Assembly: GCA_964537975.1 (NCBI GenBank)
Contig: CAZIDP010000011.1
Location: 34,147 to 98,146, forward strand
DNA: 64,000 nt
Origin: SCBR16-9 sp964537975
GTDB taxonomy: Bacteria; Hydrogenedentota; Hydrogenedentia; Hydrogenedentales; SCBR16-9
Direction: 5' to 3'
Below are positions 53,583 through 63,239 of this stretch, piece after piece. Below the pieces are notes generated by a model. It did no database searches and was not told where the DNA came from. It saw only the letters and a program-made list of their open reading frames with translations. Numbering within the stretch: the first letter of the stretch is position 1; the number at the start of each line of letters is the position of its first letter. Position numbers and translations under genes: made by a program.

Positions 53583-54725
53583 TTGAACGAAACGATACCT
53601 ACAGCTACATTAAAGTCCAAGGAAGAACGTCGTCTACTTCGCGGCCATCTTTGGGCATTTCGTAATGAATTCAAACAGTTGCCGACACTCACTGATGGTG
53701 AACTCGTGGATGTTTTTACTGAGCATCGACGTTTTGTCGGTCGGGGATTTTATCAGGCAGAAGGTGGTATAGCTGTTCGACTGTTATCCCGGCATGCCCA
53801 AACCTTGAATAGTGACTTCTGGAATACACGACTTCAAACTGCGTTGAAATTGCGACAACAATTGTTTCAAGACTCCCACGCATATCGCTGGATTCACGGA
53901 GAAAGTGATGGTCTACCTGGATTGGTTGTGGACCGTTACGGTGCTGTGATTTCTATACAAACCCAATGTGCCTTCTACGTGCTTCATGCGGATACACTTG
54001 CTTCATGCCTGATGAATATGGATACCGGGATTTCCGGTGTTATCTTTCAGGGACCGACCGGAGTTCAAGAATGGGGAACCATACCGCATCCACATCAAAT
54101 CAATCTTGACGGTATTGAGATTCAATGCAATATTAAAGGTGGCCAGAAGACCGGCATGTTTCTGGACCAGCGCATAAACTGTCAGCAGATTAAAAATTTT
54201 GCGGTAGATAAGCGCATACTTGATGGACATTGTTATCTTGGCTTGTGGGGGTTGCATGCAGCAAAATCAGGTGCCAAATCCGTAGTGGGAGTAGATTCAT
54301 CCGCGCGAGCCATCGAAATGGCAACAGAAAATGCCCGGCTGAATGCGGTTACAGATACTTGTACTTATGTATGTGCGGATGTTGAAACGCTATTGGCGTC
54401 AGAAGACGTTTACGATATCGTTGTGCTGGACCCACCTGCATTCGCAAAAAGTCGCGGCCAGGTTAAAAAAGCGCTGGTGCGGTATCAACAACTCAACCGA
54501 CTGGCATTGGAAAAACTACCGATAGGCGGCATGCTTTTTACTTCTTCCTGTTCACACTTCGTAGATACAGCCCAGTTCATGGAAATGATAAAAAGAGCTG
54601 CTATTGCGGCACAGCGCCAAGTACAGTTATTGACCATACTTGGCGCATCGCCAGACCATCCCGCTCTGCTCAGTATGCCCGAAACCGCTTATCTGAAATG
54701 CGCGGTTTTTCGGTTGACGGAGTGA
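53583..54725 (+). CDS. Class I SAM-dependent rRNA methyltransferase, RlmI-like
   Basis: 380 residues from a TTG at 53583, with ACAGGA upstream at normal spacing; an alternative TTG is at 53562. N-terminal PUA-like domain (RLLRGHLWAFRNEF, GELVDVFTEHRRFVGRGFYQ), a linker domain IHGESDGLPGLVVDRYG, then the methyltransferase domain with KTGMFLDQRINCQQI, VVGVDSSARAIEMATENARL and the catalytic LDPPAFAKS. RlmI methylates C1962 of 23S rRNA (m5C); other members modify related sites. Divergent from the enolase-superfamily gene and convergent with argG. Confidence 0.9.
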   Translation: MNETIPTATLKSKEERRLLRGHLWAFRNEFKQLPTLTDGELVDVFTEHRRFVGRGFYQAEGGIAVRLLSRHAQTLNSDFWNTRLQTALKLRQQLFQDSHAYRWIHGESDGLPGLVVDRYGAVISIQTQCAFYVLHADTLASCLMNMDTGISGVIFQGPTGVQEWGTIPHPHQINLDGIEIQCNIKGGQKTGMFLDQRINCQQIKNFAVDKRILDGHCYLGLWGLHAAKSGAKSVVGVDSSARAIEMATENARLNAVTDTCTYVCADVETLLASEDVYDIVVLDPPAFAKSRGQVKKALVRYQQLNRLALEKLPIGGMLFTSSCSHFVDTAQFMEMIKRAAIAAQRQVQLLTILGASPDHPALLSMPETAYLKCAVFRLTE

Positions 54726-54761
54726 TTGCGGTAAGCTGGTAAGCTTTCTGTTTGCTACGTA

Positions 54762-55985
54762 CTAACTTTTGAAAAAGCCTGCCTTGTTTCTAACTCTAAG
54801 TCGCAGCGCGTTGAGTCGGATAAACCCGGTAGCATCGGTTTGATCATAGGCGCCTTCATCTTCTTCGAAAGTACTGATCTGTGAGTCGTACAAGGTCTTT
54901 TCTGCTTTTCTGCCTACCAGCGTGCAGTTGCCTTTATACAATCGCAGTCGTGCGGTACCTGTCACCGTTTCCTGGCTCTTGTTTACAAATGCCATGAGGG
55001 CTTCCATTTCTGGAGCGTACCAAAAGCCGTTGTAGATGAGCTGTGCAATTTTGGGTGACAATTGATCACGTTGGAGCATTACTTCCCGGTCCATGGTGAT
55101 CGACTCTACAGCCCGGTGGGCTGCATATAGTAATGTGCCACCCGGTGTTTCATACACGCCCCGCGATTTCATACCCACGAAACGATTTTCAACAAGATCA
55201 ACCCGACCAATACCGTTGGCTCCTGCCAGCTCATTTAACGTAGCCAACAAGACTTCTGGTTCCATCCGCTTACCATCTACCGCGACAGGGGTGCCTTCCT
55301 CAAAATCAATTTCAACATATGTGGGTGTATCCGGTGCTTTTGTCGGGTCTACTGACAGCAGGAACATGTCTTCTGGAGGTTCGTTCCAGGGGTCTTCCAG
55401 AATCCCACCTTCGTATGAAATATGCAACAAATTCCGGTCCATGGAATACGGCTTTGATTTTGATACTGGAATGGGAATGTTGTGCTTTTCAGCAAAGTCC
55501 ATCATCTTTTCCCGGGTATTCAGAGTCCATTTCGGGTCCCGCCAGGGGGCAATGATTTTCACACCTGGTTCAAGAGCCAGGCAAGTCAATTCAAAACGAA
55601 CCTGATCATTTCCTTTGCCTGTTGCGCCATGCGATACAGCATCACCACCAGTTTCACGGAGTACATCAATCTGGCCCTTAGAAATAAGGGGACGGGCTAC
55701 ACTGGTGCCCAGAAGGTAGGTGCCTTCATATATGGCGTTGGACCTGAGTGCAGGAAATACGAAATCACGTACAAATTCTCGTTTAAGGTCTTTGACAACT
55801 ACTTCACAAGCCCCCGTATTAATGGCTTTTTGACGTGCCGGTTCAGTTTCCTCTCCCTGGCCAATATCTGCTATGTAGGCCACCACGTCGGCTTTATAGG
55901 TTTCTTGAAGCCATTTCAAAATAATCGAGGTGTCCAGACCACCGGAATAGGCCAATACTATTTTTTTAACTTTATCCGACATCAT
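54762..55985 (-). CDS. argG: Argininosuccinate synthase
   Basis: 407 residues from the ATG at 55985; GGAG lies just upstream. AYSGGLDTSIILKWL (PP-loop) at the N-terminus, VVAYIADIGQGEE, SHGATGKGNDQVRFEL near 130 and APWRDPKW, all ArgG signatures. Condenses citrulline and aspartate with ATP. Third gene of the leftward operon argD-argF-argG, about 60 nt after argF. Confidence 0.97.
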   Translation of the reverse strand: MMSDKVKKIVLAYSGGLDTSIILKWLQETYKADVVAYIADIGQGEETEPARQKAINTGACEVVVKDLKREFVRDFVFPALRSNAIYEGTYLLGTSVARPLISKGQIDVLRETGGDAVSHGATGKGNDQVRFELTCLALEPGVKIIAPWRDPKWTLNTREKMMDFAEKHNIPIPVSKSKPYSMDRNLLHISYEGGILEDPWNEPPEDMFLLSVDPTKAPDTPTYVEIDFEEGTPVAVDGKRMEPEVLLATLNELAGANGIGRVDLVENRFVGMKSRGVYETPGGTLLYAAHRAVESITMDREVMLQRDQLSPKIAQLIYNGFWYAPEMEALMAFVNKSQETVTGTARLRLYKGNCTLVGRKAEKTLYDSQISTFEEDEGAYDQTDATGFIRLNALRLRVRNKAGFFKS

Positions 55986-56048
55986 AGAATTCTCCATGGT
56001 TTTACTGATTTCTAATAGGTATCAATTAAATGCTTATTCATTGAAAAT

Positions 56049-56972
56049 TTATGTTTTCATTAACATAACGAGTACGGCCTTCTGGGCATGCAGCCGGTTC
56101 TCTGCTTCATCAAACACAATAGAGCGCGGGCTGTCAATGACTTCATCGGTCACTTCACTGCCCCGGTGCGCAGGAAGACAATGCATGAACACCGCGTCAG
56201 GTTTTGCCAACGTCATGAGTTGCGCATTCACCTGGTAAGGCGCAAATGCTTTTTGGCGGATTGCTTCTTCTTCTTCCTGTCCCATACTGGCCCAAACATC
56301 GGTATATACCGCGTCAGCTTCATGAAGACCGGCTTCAATATCATGGGTTATGAGAATTTCCCCGGTAGCTTCCTGTTGGGCCTTTCGCACGATACCCATA
56401 TTCGGTTCATACCCTTCCGGGCAAACCAGCGACAGGTTTAATGGTACTTTTCCAGCAAAGTTGGCCCAGGAATGGAATACATTGTTGCCATCACCCACAA
56501 ATGCCACTTTTATACTACCCAAGTCGTGCCCTTTATGTTCACGTAATGCCTGTACATCAGCCAGAATCTGACAGGGGTGCAACTGATCAGTCAGAGCATT
56601 GATAACCGGGATTTGGGCAAATTCAGCCAACTCAAGGACATGTTTATGCAAAAAGGTCCGGGCAACGATACCATCAACCCAGCGTTCAAGATTGCGGGCC
56701 ACATCAGGTACCGTTTCACGCTGTCCAAGACGTGTTTCGACAAAAATCGAGTGACCACCAAGTTGATATATACCGGTTTCAAAGGTGAGTCGGGTACGCA
56801 GACTGGGTTTCTCAAACAGTAGAGTAACCGTTTTGCCTTCCAAGAAACGATGCGGTCGTCCTTCTTTCTGGAATCTTTTAAGATCATCGGCTGTGGCCAG
56901 TATCTCGAGGATTTCGTCAGCAGAAAAATCAGCGAGTGATATGAAGTCTTTCATTTTTTGTGCTATAGCCAT
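56049..56972 (-). CDS. argF: Ornithine carbamoyltransferase
   Basis: 307 residues. Carbamoyl-phosphate loop FEKPSLRTRLTFE (SxRTR), GGHSIFVE, RTFLHKHVLELAEFA, INALTDQLHPCQILADVQAL (HPxQ), and the ornithine-binding cysteine region FMHCLPAHRG. Makes citrulline from ornithine and carbamoyl phosphate. Overlaps the end of argD by 10 nt, so the two are translationally coupled. Confidence 0.97.
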   Translation of the reverse strand: MAIAQKMKDFISLADFSADEILEILATADDLKRFQKEGRPHRFLEGKTVTLLFEKPSLRTRLTFETGIYQLGGHSIFVETRLGQRETVPDVARNLERWVDGIVARTFLHKHVLELAEFAQIPVINALTDQLHPCQILADVQALREHKGHDLGSIKVAFVGDGNNVFHSWANFAGKVPLNLSLVCPEGYEPNMGIVRKAQQEATGEILITHDIEAGLHEADAVYTDVWASMGQEEEEAIRQKAFAPYQVNAQLMTLAKPDAVFMHCLPAHRGSEVTDEVIDSPRSIVFDEAENRLHAQKAVLVMLMKT

Positions 56973-58264
56973 TTTAATTCTCCCAGCGTATCCCCCAAGG
57001 CATCACATACCTGGTCTATGTCTGCTTCTGTCACAATTAATGGTGGTACAAACCGCAATACATTGGGCCCGGCAGGGCCACAGATAATGCCACGATCAAT
57101 CAATCCTGCAACCACTGGTGCAACCACCTCATCAAATTCTATTCCAACCATAAAACCTTTTCCCCGAACTTCAACCAGGTGCGGGCATTTTGCCAGGGTC
57201 TTTTGCAACCTGGCGATAAAATATTGCCCCCTGGCTTCTACCGTGTTCAGGAAGCCCGCTTCGGTCATTACTTCGAGCGTTGCCAATGCGGCAGCACAAC
57301 TCAATGGATTGCCCCCAAACGTACAGGCATGAGAACCGACCGAGAATCCACTGGCAACTTCCCGGGTACAGCCCATGGCACCAATGGGAACGCCATTCCC
57401 CAACCCTTTTGCCAACGTCATGATGTCCGGGGTAATGCCAAAAGTTTCATGGGCAAACAAATGCCCCGTACGCCCCATTCCGGTCTGTACCTCATCCAGG
57501 ATCAGCAGCAGGTCATGTTCATCACACAATGCACGGACTTGTTTCAGGTAATCCGGGTGCGGTATACGAACACCGCCTTCCCCCTGAATCGGCTCCAACA
57601 TGATAGCACCAATCGGAAATGCAGTAGCAGATTCCTTCTCTACGGCTTCGCAAGCGTTTTGCTCATTACCTACCCTGGCGCTCCCTGGTTTTTCAGCAGT
57701 CACCAGGGCGGTCAAAGCATCTATGTCGTTAAAAGGTGCATAATAAAACCCATGCATCATTGGCGCAAAACCTTCATGGTACTTGGGTTGCCCGGTAGCT
57801 GTCACTGTTGCCAGGGTACGTCCATGAAATGACTGTGAGGCCGTGATAATACCCGGTTTGGGCGTGCCTTTTTGTACCCAATAACGCCGTGCAAGTTTAA
57901 TTGCAGCTTCATTTGCTTCCGCACCACCATTACAAAAAAACCACTGCTCCGCAAATGAATGTTTACTGAGTACTGCTGCCAATTGCACCTGATTTTTTAT
58001 GTAATATAAATTGGAAACATGCAACAAGGTCGCTGCCTGTTCCTGAATAGCTTGTGTAACCCGGGGATGACAATGGCCGAGATTACACACCGCAATGCCC
58101 GCGAAGAAATCCAGGTATTCCCGCCCTTCAACATCCCACAGTCGCGCACCATCACCACGTTCTATTGCAATTTTTCGTGCACCGTAAGTATTGATGATGT
58201 ATTGATCATTTCCAGCAATAATCTTTTCTGTTGCTGTGAGAGTGTCTTCTGATGCGGTTTGCAT
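56963..58264 (-). CDS. argD: Acetylornithine aminotransferase
   Basis: 433 residues from the ATG at 58264, preceded by AAGGAG at 11 nt; a TTG three codons upstream is too close to that site. Class III PLP aminotransferase: DVEGREYLDFFAGIAVCNLG, NGGAEANEAAIKLARRY, SFHGRTLATVTATGQPKYHE, LLILDEVQTGMGRTGHLFA and the lysine in LAKGLGNGVPIGAMGC. There is an insertion of about 20 residues around KPGSARVGNEQNACEAVEKE compared with common ArgD. Transaminates N-acetylglutamate semialdehyde; first gene of argD-argF-argG. Confidence 0.93.
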   Translation of the reverse strand: MQTASEDTLTATEKIIAGNDQYIINTYGARKIAIERGDGARLWDVEGREYLDFFAGIAVCNLGHCHPRVTQAIQEQAATLLHVSNLYYIKNQVQLAAVLSKHSFAEQWFFCNGGAEANEAAIKLARRYWVQKGTPKPGIITASQSFHGRTLATVTATGQPKYHEGFAPMMHGFYYAPFNDIDALTALVTAEKPGSARVGNEQNACEAVEKESATAFPIGAIMLEPIQGEGGVRIPHPDYLKQVRALCDEHDLLLILDEVQTGMGRTGHLFAHETFGITPDIMTLAKGLGNGVPIGAMGCTREVASGFSVGSHACTFGGNPLSCAAALATLEVMTEAGFLNTVEARGQYFIARLQKTLAKCPHLVEVRGKGFMVGIEFDEVVAPVVAGLIDRGIICGPAGPNVLRFVPPLIVTEADIDQVCDALGDTLGELKWL

Positions 58265-58436
58265 TAAATTCAAAGCTCCTTATCTTTTCAAAATCTGCTG
58301 ACAAGTATACTGCGGTGTCGGCATGATTGCGTGCGCAGGATATATACTCTTCTTCGTATGCACATATTAATGAAAACCACAAAGTTCAAAGAAAATCGTC
58401 CGCATATTGCCGAGAGAAAAACCGCGCTCCTGCGAG

Positions 58437-58766
58437 CTAGCTTGCAGCTTTGGTGGGGTTACTGGTTTTTGCATCCTTTTTGTCGGAATTATTTTTTTGA
58501 GAGCTGTTATCATTGTTAGCGGATGGGGATTCGCTGGTGCTGACAGCAGTCTTTTTTGCGGAATCATCTGGCTTTTTGCCCGACTTATTTTTATAATCGG
58601 TTTCATAAAAACCAGTTCCTTTAAAAATAATACCTGCACCAGTACCGATAAGTTTCAGGCAGGCCGCATTGCATTTTTCACAATGAACACTTGGCTGTTC
58701 CATCATTCCATGAAACAGCTCAAAACTGAAGCCGCATTCAGAACACTCATACGAATACGTAGGCAT
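58437..58766 (-). CDS. FmdB-type zinc ribbon protein
   Basis: 109 residues from the ATG at 58766, with CAGGAG upstream. The N-terminal zinc ribbon is MPTYSYECSECGFSFELFHG ... HCEKCNAAC with two CxxC pairs, then IFKGTGFYETDYKN as in FmdB/CxxC_CXXC_SSSS proteins. Residues 65-109 are a hydrophilic low-complexity tail of S, N, K and D. Function unknown; the family is thought to be regulatory. Confidence 0.92.
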   Translation of the reverse strand: MPTYSYECSECGFSFELFHGMMEQPSVHCEKCNAACLKLIGTGAGIIFKGTGFYETDYKNKSGKKPDDSAKKTAVSTSESPSANNDNSSQKNNSDKKDAKTSNPTKAAS

Positions 58767-59065
58767 ATGTGAATCTCCTGTGATACCTTTTGAGGCGATA
58801 CGGATTATGTGATATATAAACACTTCGTGCGCCACGCATTTTTGGAATAACCAACATTGTCAGAACAGACAACCTTGGCAGGATAAGCCTTTCAGTATAT
58901 CAAAAATGGTTTATTTTTGCAAAATGCCCCTTTAACCGCCTACTATGATTTATCAATCCTCTGGTTGTTATTTTATGCAATGCCAGGTGCGTTACTATCT
59001 TGAATGCGCAACGAAGTACCGGGCTGTTATTATATAAACAAAGGTACGTATAATAAGGAGCACCC

Positions 59066-59701
59066 ATGACAGATTGGCCAAATCTACAGCTTGAAAATAT
59101 CCCCATGGAAAACATTGAGCTTGGGCTGTTGTTGCTGGGTGGTATCGGGTTGATATACTGCTTTCTCGGTTATCCCATTATGCGACTTATGCTGGGGCTG
59201 ACCGGGTTCCTGATTGCAGGTGGCATGGCGGCATTTCTTGGTGCCTGGTTAAGCCAGGGCAACCATTGGGTCACTGTGTTTGCATTGATAATTGGTGGCG
59301 CATGCGGTGCCACAGCGTTATGGTTTCTATATCGTGTCGGTATATTTCTCGTCGGATTGACAGCGTCGGTGCTTATATCCTATGAATTACTGCATTCCAG
59401 GCCAGAAGCTTGGGCTACTTGGGCCATTCTGGGAATCGGCATAGCGGGCGGAATGTTGTCTCTGTTTCTTCAACGCCCCATTATCTCTTTAGCGACCGCA
59501 GCGATAGGTTCCTGGCTGGTGACCTATGTTGGCGCGTATTTTATTCTCGGAGATGAGTTTGCCGATGAAATAGCCGCATCAGAACAAGTGGAAGGCAATG
59601 CCTGGTGGGTATTACTTGCCTGGCTGTTACTTACTGTATTGGGCACTTCATTTCAGTTTTTGATTGGAGGCAAGCGGAAAAAACAGTCCGCTGCCGGTTA
59701 A
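59066..59701 (+). CDS. Multi-pass membrane protein, DUF4203-like
   Basis: 211 residues with AAGGAGC before the ATG. Six or seven hydrophobic helices from about residue 18 to 202 (LGLLLLGGIGLIYCFLGYPI, VFALIIGGACGATALWFLYR, VLLAWLLLTVLGTSFQFL), ending with a basic GGKRKKQ tail in the cytoplasm. Glycine-rich helices and overall layout resemble DUF4203/TMEM198-type proteins; the function is unknown. The TPR gene follows in the same direction. Confidence 0.85.
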   Translation: MTDWPNLQLENIPMENIELGLLLLGGIGLIYCFLGYPIMRLMLGLTGFLIAGGMAAFLGAWLSQGNHWVTVFALIIGGACGATALWFLYRVGIFLVGLTASVLISYELLHSRPEAWATWAILGIGIAGGMLSLFLQRPIISLATAAIGSWLVTYVGAYFILGDEFADEIAASEQVEGNAWWVLLAWLLLTVLGTSFQFLIGGKRKKQSAAG

Positions 59702-59768
59702 CATTGCAACAATCCAGGTGCATGTGTGATTGCCCAAGTTTTTGAATCAACAGGAAACTGCCAATAAG

Positions 59769-60536
59769 ATGACTGATAATCCAGAGCATAACAACAATAT
59801 CGATTTTGCGGAAGAATTTAATAAAGTTCGTAAAAGCCTTGTCATAGTAGCAGTGGTGCTGTCCATTATTTTTTTTGGTGCTGCCGTTATCTATGTCCAG
59901 TTTATGGCCCCGACTGTTGAAGGTCTCAGTGGCAGAATTGGTGAGTTGGCCTATTTTCGGGCAAGAGAAATGCAACAGGCTGGTGAAGTAGAAGCTGCCG
60001 TAGATTTATATAAAGAAGCGTTGACGCGCCGATTTGATGATCCCCGACAGCGGGGATGGTGCTTACGCCATTTTGGTGAGTTGTTATTGAACCTGGAACG
60101 ATATGACGAAGCCATACCGGTACTTGAAACATGTGTAGAAGAATTTCCAAGCGATTTTCAGGCGTGGCGTTTTCTTGTCAATGCTCATCAACAAAATGCT
60201 ACTTATCCCGAAGCCATTGAAGCAGCGAACACCTGGTTTAATCTGGCTGGTGAATCCGGATTAAAGCACAATCAGGGGCACGCTGCCTATCATCTGGGAA
60301 TGTCACTATTGTCCAATGGTGAACCAGAAGCCGCTTTAATGGCCTTTAAAAAAGGCTATCAACTTAACCCCAAGACTGAGAATCCATATCGTGCCGCTGT
60401 CATACATGAGCAACGTGGCGAATATGAGGAAGCCAGGGTATTGTATGGCGCCTACCTGAGCCAACGCTCAGGTCTCTATTTGGACGAAGCCCGATCCCGG
60501 CTGCAACGACTCAGAGACCGTGTCGTTGCGGAATAA
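59769..60536 (+). CDS. Membrane-anchored TPR protein
   Basis: 255 residues from the ATG at 59769 (TTG at 59730 possible). One membrane helix at about 22-46 (SLVIVAVVLSIIFFGAAVIY), then tetratricopeptide repeats from about 58: AREMQQAGEVEAAVDLYKEA, FGELLLNLERYDEAIPVLET, AYHLGMSLLSNGEPEAALMA and EQRGEYEEARVLYGAYL. Probably a periplasmic scaffold. It follows the multi-pass membrane protein by 67 nt and is likely co-transcribed. Confidence 0.88.
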   Translation: MTDNPEHNNNIDFAEEFNKVRKSLVIVAVVLSIIFFGAAVIYVQFMAPTVEGLSGRIGELAYFRAREMQQAGEVEAAVDLYKEALTRRFDDPRQRGWCLRHFGELLLNLERYDEAIPVLETCVEEFPSDFQAWRFLVNAHQQNATYPEAIEAANTWFNLAGESGLKHNQGHAAYHLGMSLLSNGEPEAALMAFKKGYQLNPKTENPYRAAVIHEQRGEYEEARVLYGAYLSQRSGLYLDEARSRLQRLRDRVVAE

Positions 60537-60604
60537 CCAGGCAACCGTCCAAAAAATCCTTAAAAAAGCTAGATATGTAACATAGTACGCTATTACGGAT
60601 GTGT

Positions 60605-63178
60605 TCAGGAATTCAAGCAAAAGCCATCTTCATACAGTGCCGGGCAAGCGCTGTAGCCATCGGAATTGTATAGCTGTACCAACCGCAGCAATTCATTCAG
60701 GGAAATACGCCAATTCTGGGGAGCATAATCGTTGCTGTGGGGACTGCAACCGTATTGAGTACCCAGTCCCAGCGCGTAGCCATCGGGTGTCGTCGCGTCA
60801 CAATGATAATCTTTCGTGTGATACAGTTGGCCAACCCGTAAAAACTCTCCCAGCTCAATCCTATTATTTTTGTTGATGTCCGCGGAATGGTAGAGCGCAT
60901 CGGGCTGGGTGCGTGTTGCTTGGACATCGCCGACATATACGGTTTGCACAGTACCATTGTCTGGATTCGTCGATGTCAGCGAAATCACGACGTTGATAAA
61001 GTCGTCAGTGGCAGTCTCCGGTAAAGGAATATGGTGCGCTTCAATAGATGCCGGCTCAAGTAATGCCTGATACAAAGTGTTTGATTCTGTGCCCATTCTC
61101 TGTTCAACAGACAGTTGTACCGGATTGCCGGAGCTTTCCGGCAGATAGGTGGTGAAGGCCAACCCTGAAAACTCACCGGGTATCATTTCGTCAAGCATCA
61201 TGCCATTGTATCTGTCTGTGGACGCGGCCAGTGGTATGGTATAGGCATCCAGTAGGGCATCTGCAACAGAAATATGACCAACACGTTGTGGCCGGAGTGC
61301 GTCCGGCAAGTGATGATAGCGAATTATTTTGCCTTCTCCTGATTGCGTGTACCACCTTGGGAATGGTTTCATGAGATTCAAGGGTTCTTCCGGAGCACTG
61401 TTCTGGAAAATAATGCTATCCGTTGCATTCGTCGGACTGATTTCAATTTGTTCCAGTGAGGCTATCGGTGTTGTCCCTATTGTATTATCTTGCAGCAGGA
61501 TATTGGTACTTTCATGGAATCGCAAGCGTGATCGCGGCTCAAGAAAACGATTGTTCTGCAATAAGATATTTTCAGCATAATCAATATTCAAATACCCGTC
61601 AATTTCATTGTTGCGCAACAGTATGTTGGTGATGACCGGTTCTTGTGGACGTAACGTCGATGGGCCACGTCCGTGTATTGCCGAGGTGAAAGACACTGCC
61701 AGATTCGGGTTGCCCCGCCCCAAGCGCAAGCGCGAGTTTAATACTTCTACTGAAGATGGAATCGGTCCTTCGATATTTTCACCATAAAACCAGAACAACG
61801 CGGTAACATCGCAGTCATCAATCGTAATGGAAGATTGCAGCCGGCAACTCATCTTGATGGTGCAGCGACGCAATATGGTATTGGGATTGGCACTGCTTTC
61901 ATTCCAGATTAAATCGTTCTCCTTCAGTCCAGGAATTTCTTCGTCGAAATGTACCGTAATCCAAGGAGAGCGCGGGCTGCCGGAAGACCAGTCGGTTTCA
62001 AAGGTGCCCTCTACGGCTGTGATTTCGCGGCGCCCCAGAATTTTTCCTCCTGGTACATCATAGGCCACCAGGGTATCACCCGGGGCAAGCGGTACGATGC
62101 CCAGAGGAAAGTTCTGAATAACCTCTACCTGGGTTGGTGACGTCATTTCCTGTACATAGGACATGTGGGTAGAGATGTTAAACGCATCGTCATTCATGCC
62201 TTCAAAGTGGCAATCTTCCCAGAGCAGGTCGGCGTAGTTTCCCTTTACATGAAATCCATCTCTCCAGGCGGAGGTATAACGCAGCGTTCCCGGCTTTGGG
62301 CGAATGTTAACGTTACGATTAATGACTTCACCCCGGTTGCCATGAATACCGAAGACAAACCAGGGCGCGGACCAGACATCGATGTTTTCAAAGTAGATGT
62401 TTTCATTACCGCGAATTCGAAATACTTCTGCAGCACCACGATGCGCGATACCACGCACTGGCAGGCTGACCACAGTTTTTCCGATTTCAATGGTCTGGTA
62501 TGCGTCAAAATGTTCGGCTACCAAGCGAATAACCCGGTCTTCAAGACTTCCAGGATAGGCTTCCAGCGTATCTGCCAACCAGTAATGGCGGCTGATCAAA
62601 TCGTAAGGACCTTCATTCCATACCATGCCAAAATAGGCTTGTTCGCCACCCGTGCGCGTTGGCCCTCCCAAGGGGGGAAGGTCGAATTCATCGAAAACAC
62701 GGACATCAATCCACAATTCATCCGGATTCTTGGCAACCACGATGCCATCGGCAAAGGGCAGCGGGGTGTAGTCGATATTCAGGTTGCGGGCTTCAATGTT
62801 CCGGCATTGCCCCAGTTGCATAAACCGGACATCACCTGCCAGCAGAAATGTTGTATTGTTGCCATCAATAACCCGATCGTGAACTTCTACCCAGTCGATG
62901 ATATACGTTTCGGGAACAGACGCGATATAGCAGGTTGAACTGGCTTCAAAGAGCAGCCGTGCGCTACCGGGGTGGTTGACAAGCACGTTCAATGCTTCTA
63001 GAAGTGCCGGGCCATCATCGGTAATGCCATCACCGGTAACCCCGAAATCAGCCGCGTGGAAAGTCATATCAAATTCAATCTTTTCTGACGCCATTGAAAT
63101 TAATCCAAATAGTTGTGCCGCAAGAAACAGAAACAAACAAATCTTACTATGCCAGCCTGTTGATGTAATTGATTTCAT
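60605..63178 (-). CDS. Secreted right-handed beta-helix protein with EF-hand-like C-terminal repeats
   Basis: 857 residues with AGGGAGA upstream of the ATG. Signal peptide about 1-30 (KICLFLFLAAQLFGLISM). It begins the fold with a pectate-lyase-like HAADFGVTGDGITDDGPALL, then beta-helix rungs to about 590, including DGFHVKGNYADLLWEDCHFE followed by GMNDDAFNIS, reminiscent of GH110-type alpha-galactosidases. At the end two dockerin/EF-hand-like repeats occur: ADINKNNRIELGEFLRVGQLY and NWRISLNELLRLVQLYNS, each followed by a Cys-containing GY segment. Probably a polysaccharide-active enzyme; the glycosidase class is tentative. The tail style is the main hint for Hydrogenedentota. Confidence 0.85.
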   Translation of the reverse strand: MKSITSTGWHSKICLFLFLAAQLFGLISMASEKIEFDMTFHAADFGVTGDGITDDGPALLEALNVLVNHPGSARLLFEASSTCYIASVPETYIIDWVEVHDRVIDGNNTTFLLAGDVRFMQLGQCRNIEARNLNIDYTPLPFADGIVVAKNPDELWIDVRVFDEFDLPPLGGPTRTGGEQAYFGMVWNEGPYDLISRHYWLADTLEAYPGSLEDRVIRLVAEHFDAYQTIEIGKTVVSLPVRGIAHRGAAEVFRIRGNENIYFENIDVWSAPWFVFGIHGNRGEVINRNVNIRPKPGTLRYTSAWRDGFHVKGNYADLLWEDCHFEGMNDDAFNISTHMSYVQEMTSPTQVEVIQNFPLGIVPLAPGDTLVAYDVPGGKILGRREITAVEGTFETDWSSGSPRSPWITVHFDEEIPGLKENDLIWNESSANPNTILRRCTIKMSCRLQSSITIDDCDVTALFWFYGENIEGPIPSSVEVLNSRLRLGRGNPNLAVSFTSAIHGRGPSTLRPQEPVITNILLRNNEIDGYLNIDYAENILLQNNRFLEPRSRLRFHESTNILLQDNTIGTTPIASLEQIEISPTNATDSIIFQNSAPEEPLNLMKPFPRWYTQSGEGKIIRYHHLPDALRPQRVGHISVADALLDAYTIPLAASTDRYNGMMLDEMIPGEFSGLAFTTYLPESSGNPVQLSVEQRMGTESNTLYQALLEPASIEAHHIPLPETATDDFINVVISLTSTNPDNGTVQTVYVGDVQATRTQPDALYHSADINKNNRIELGEFLRVGQLYHTKDYHCDATTPDGYALGLGTQYGCSPHSNDYAPQNWRISLNELLRLVQLYNSDGYSACPALYEDGFCLNS

Positions 63179-63239
63179 AATGGTGATGATTCTCCCTGTT
63201 ACTTCGAACCCATATCAAGTAGCCAATATGCCGTGTGAA

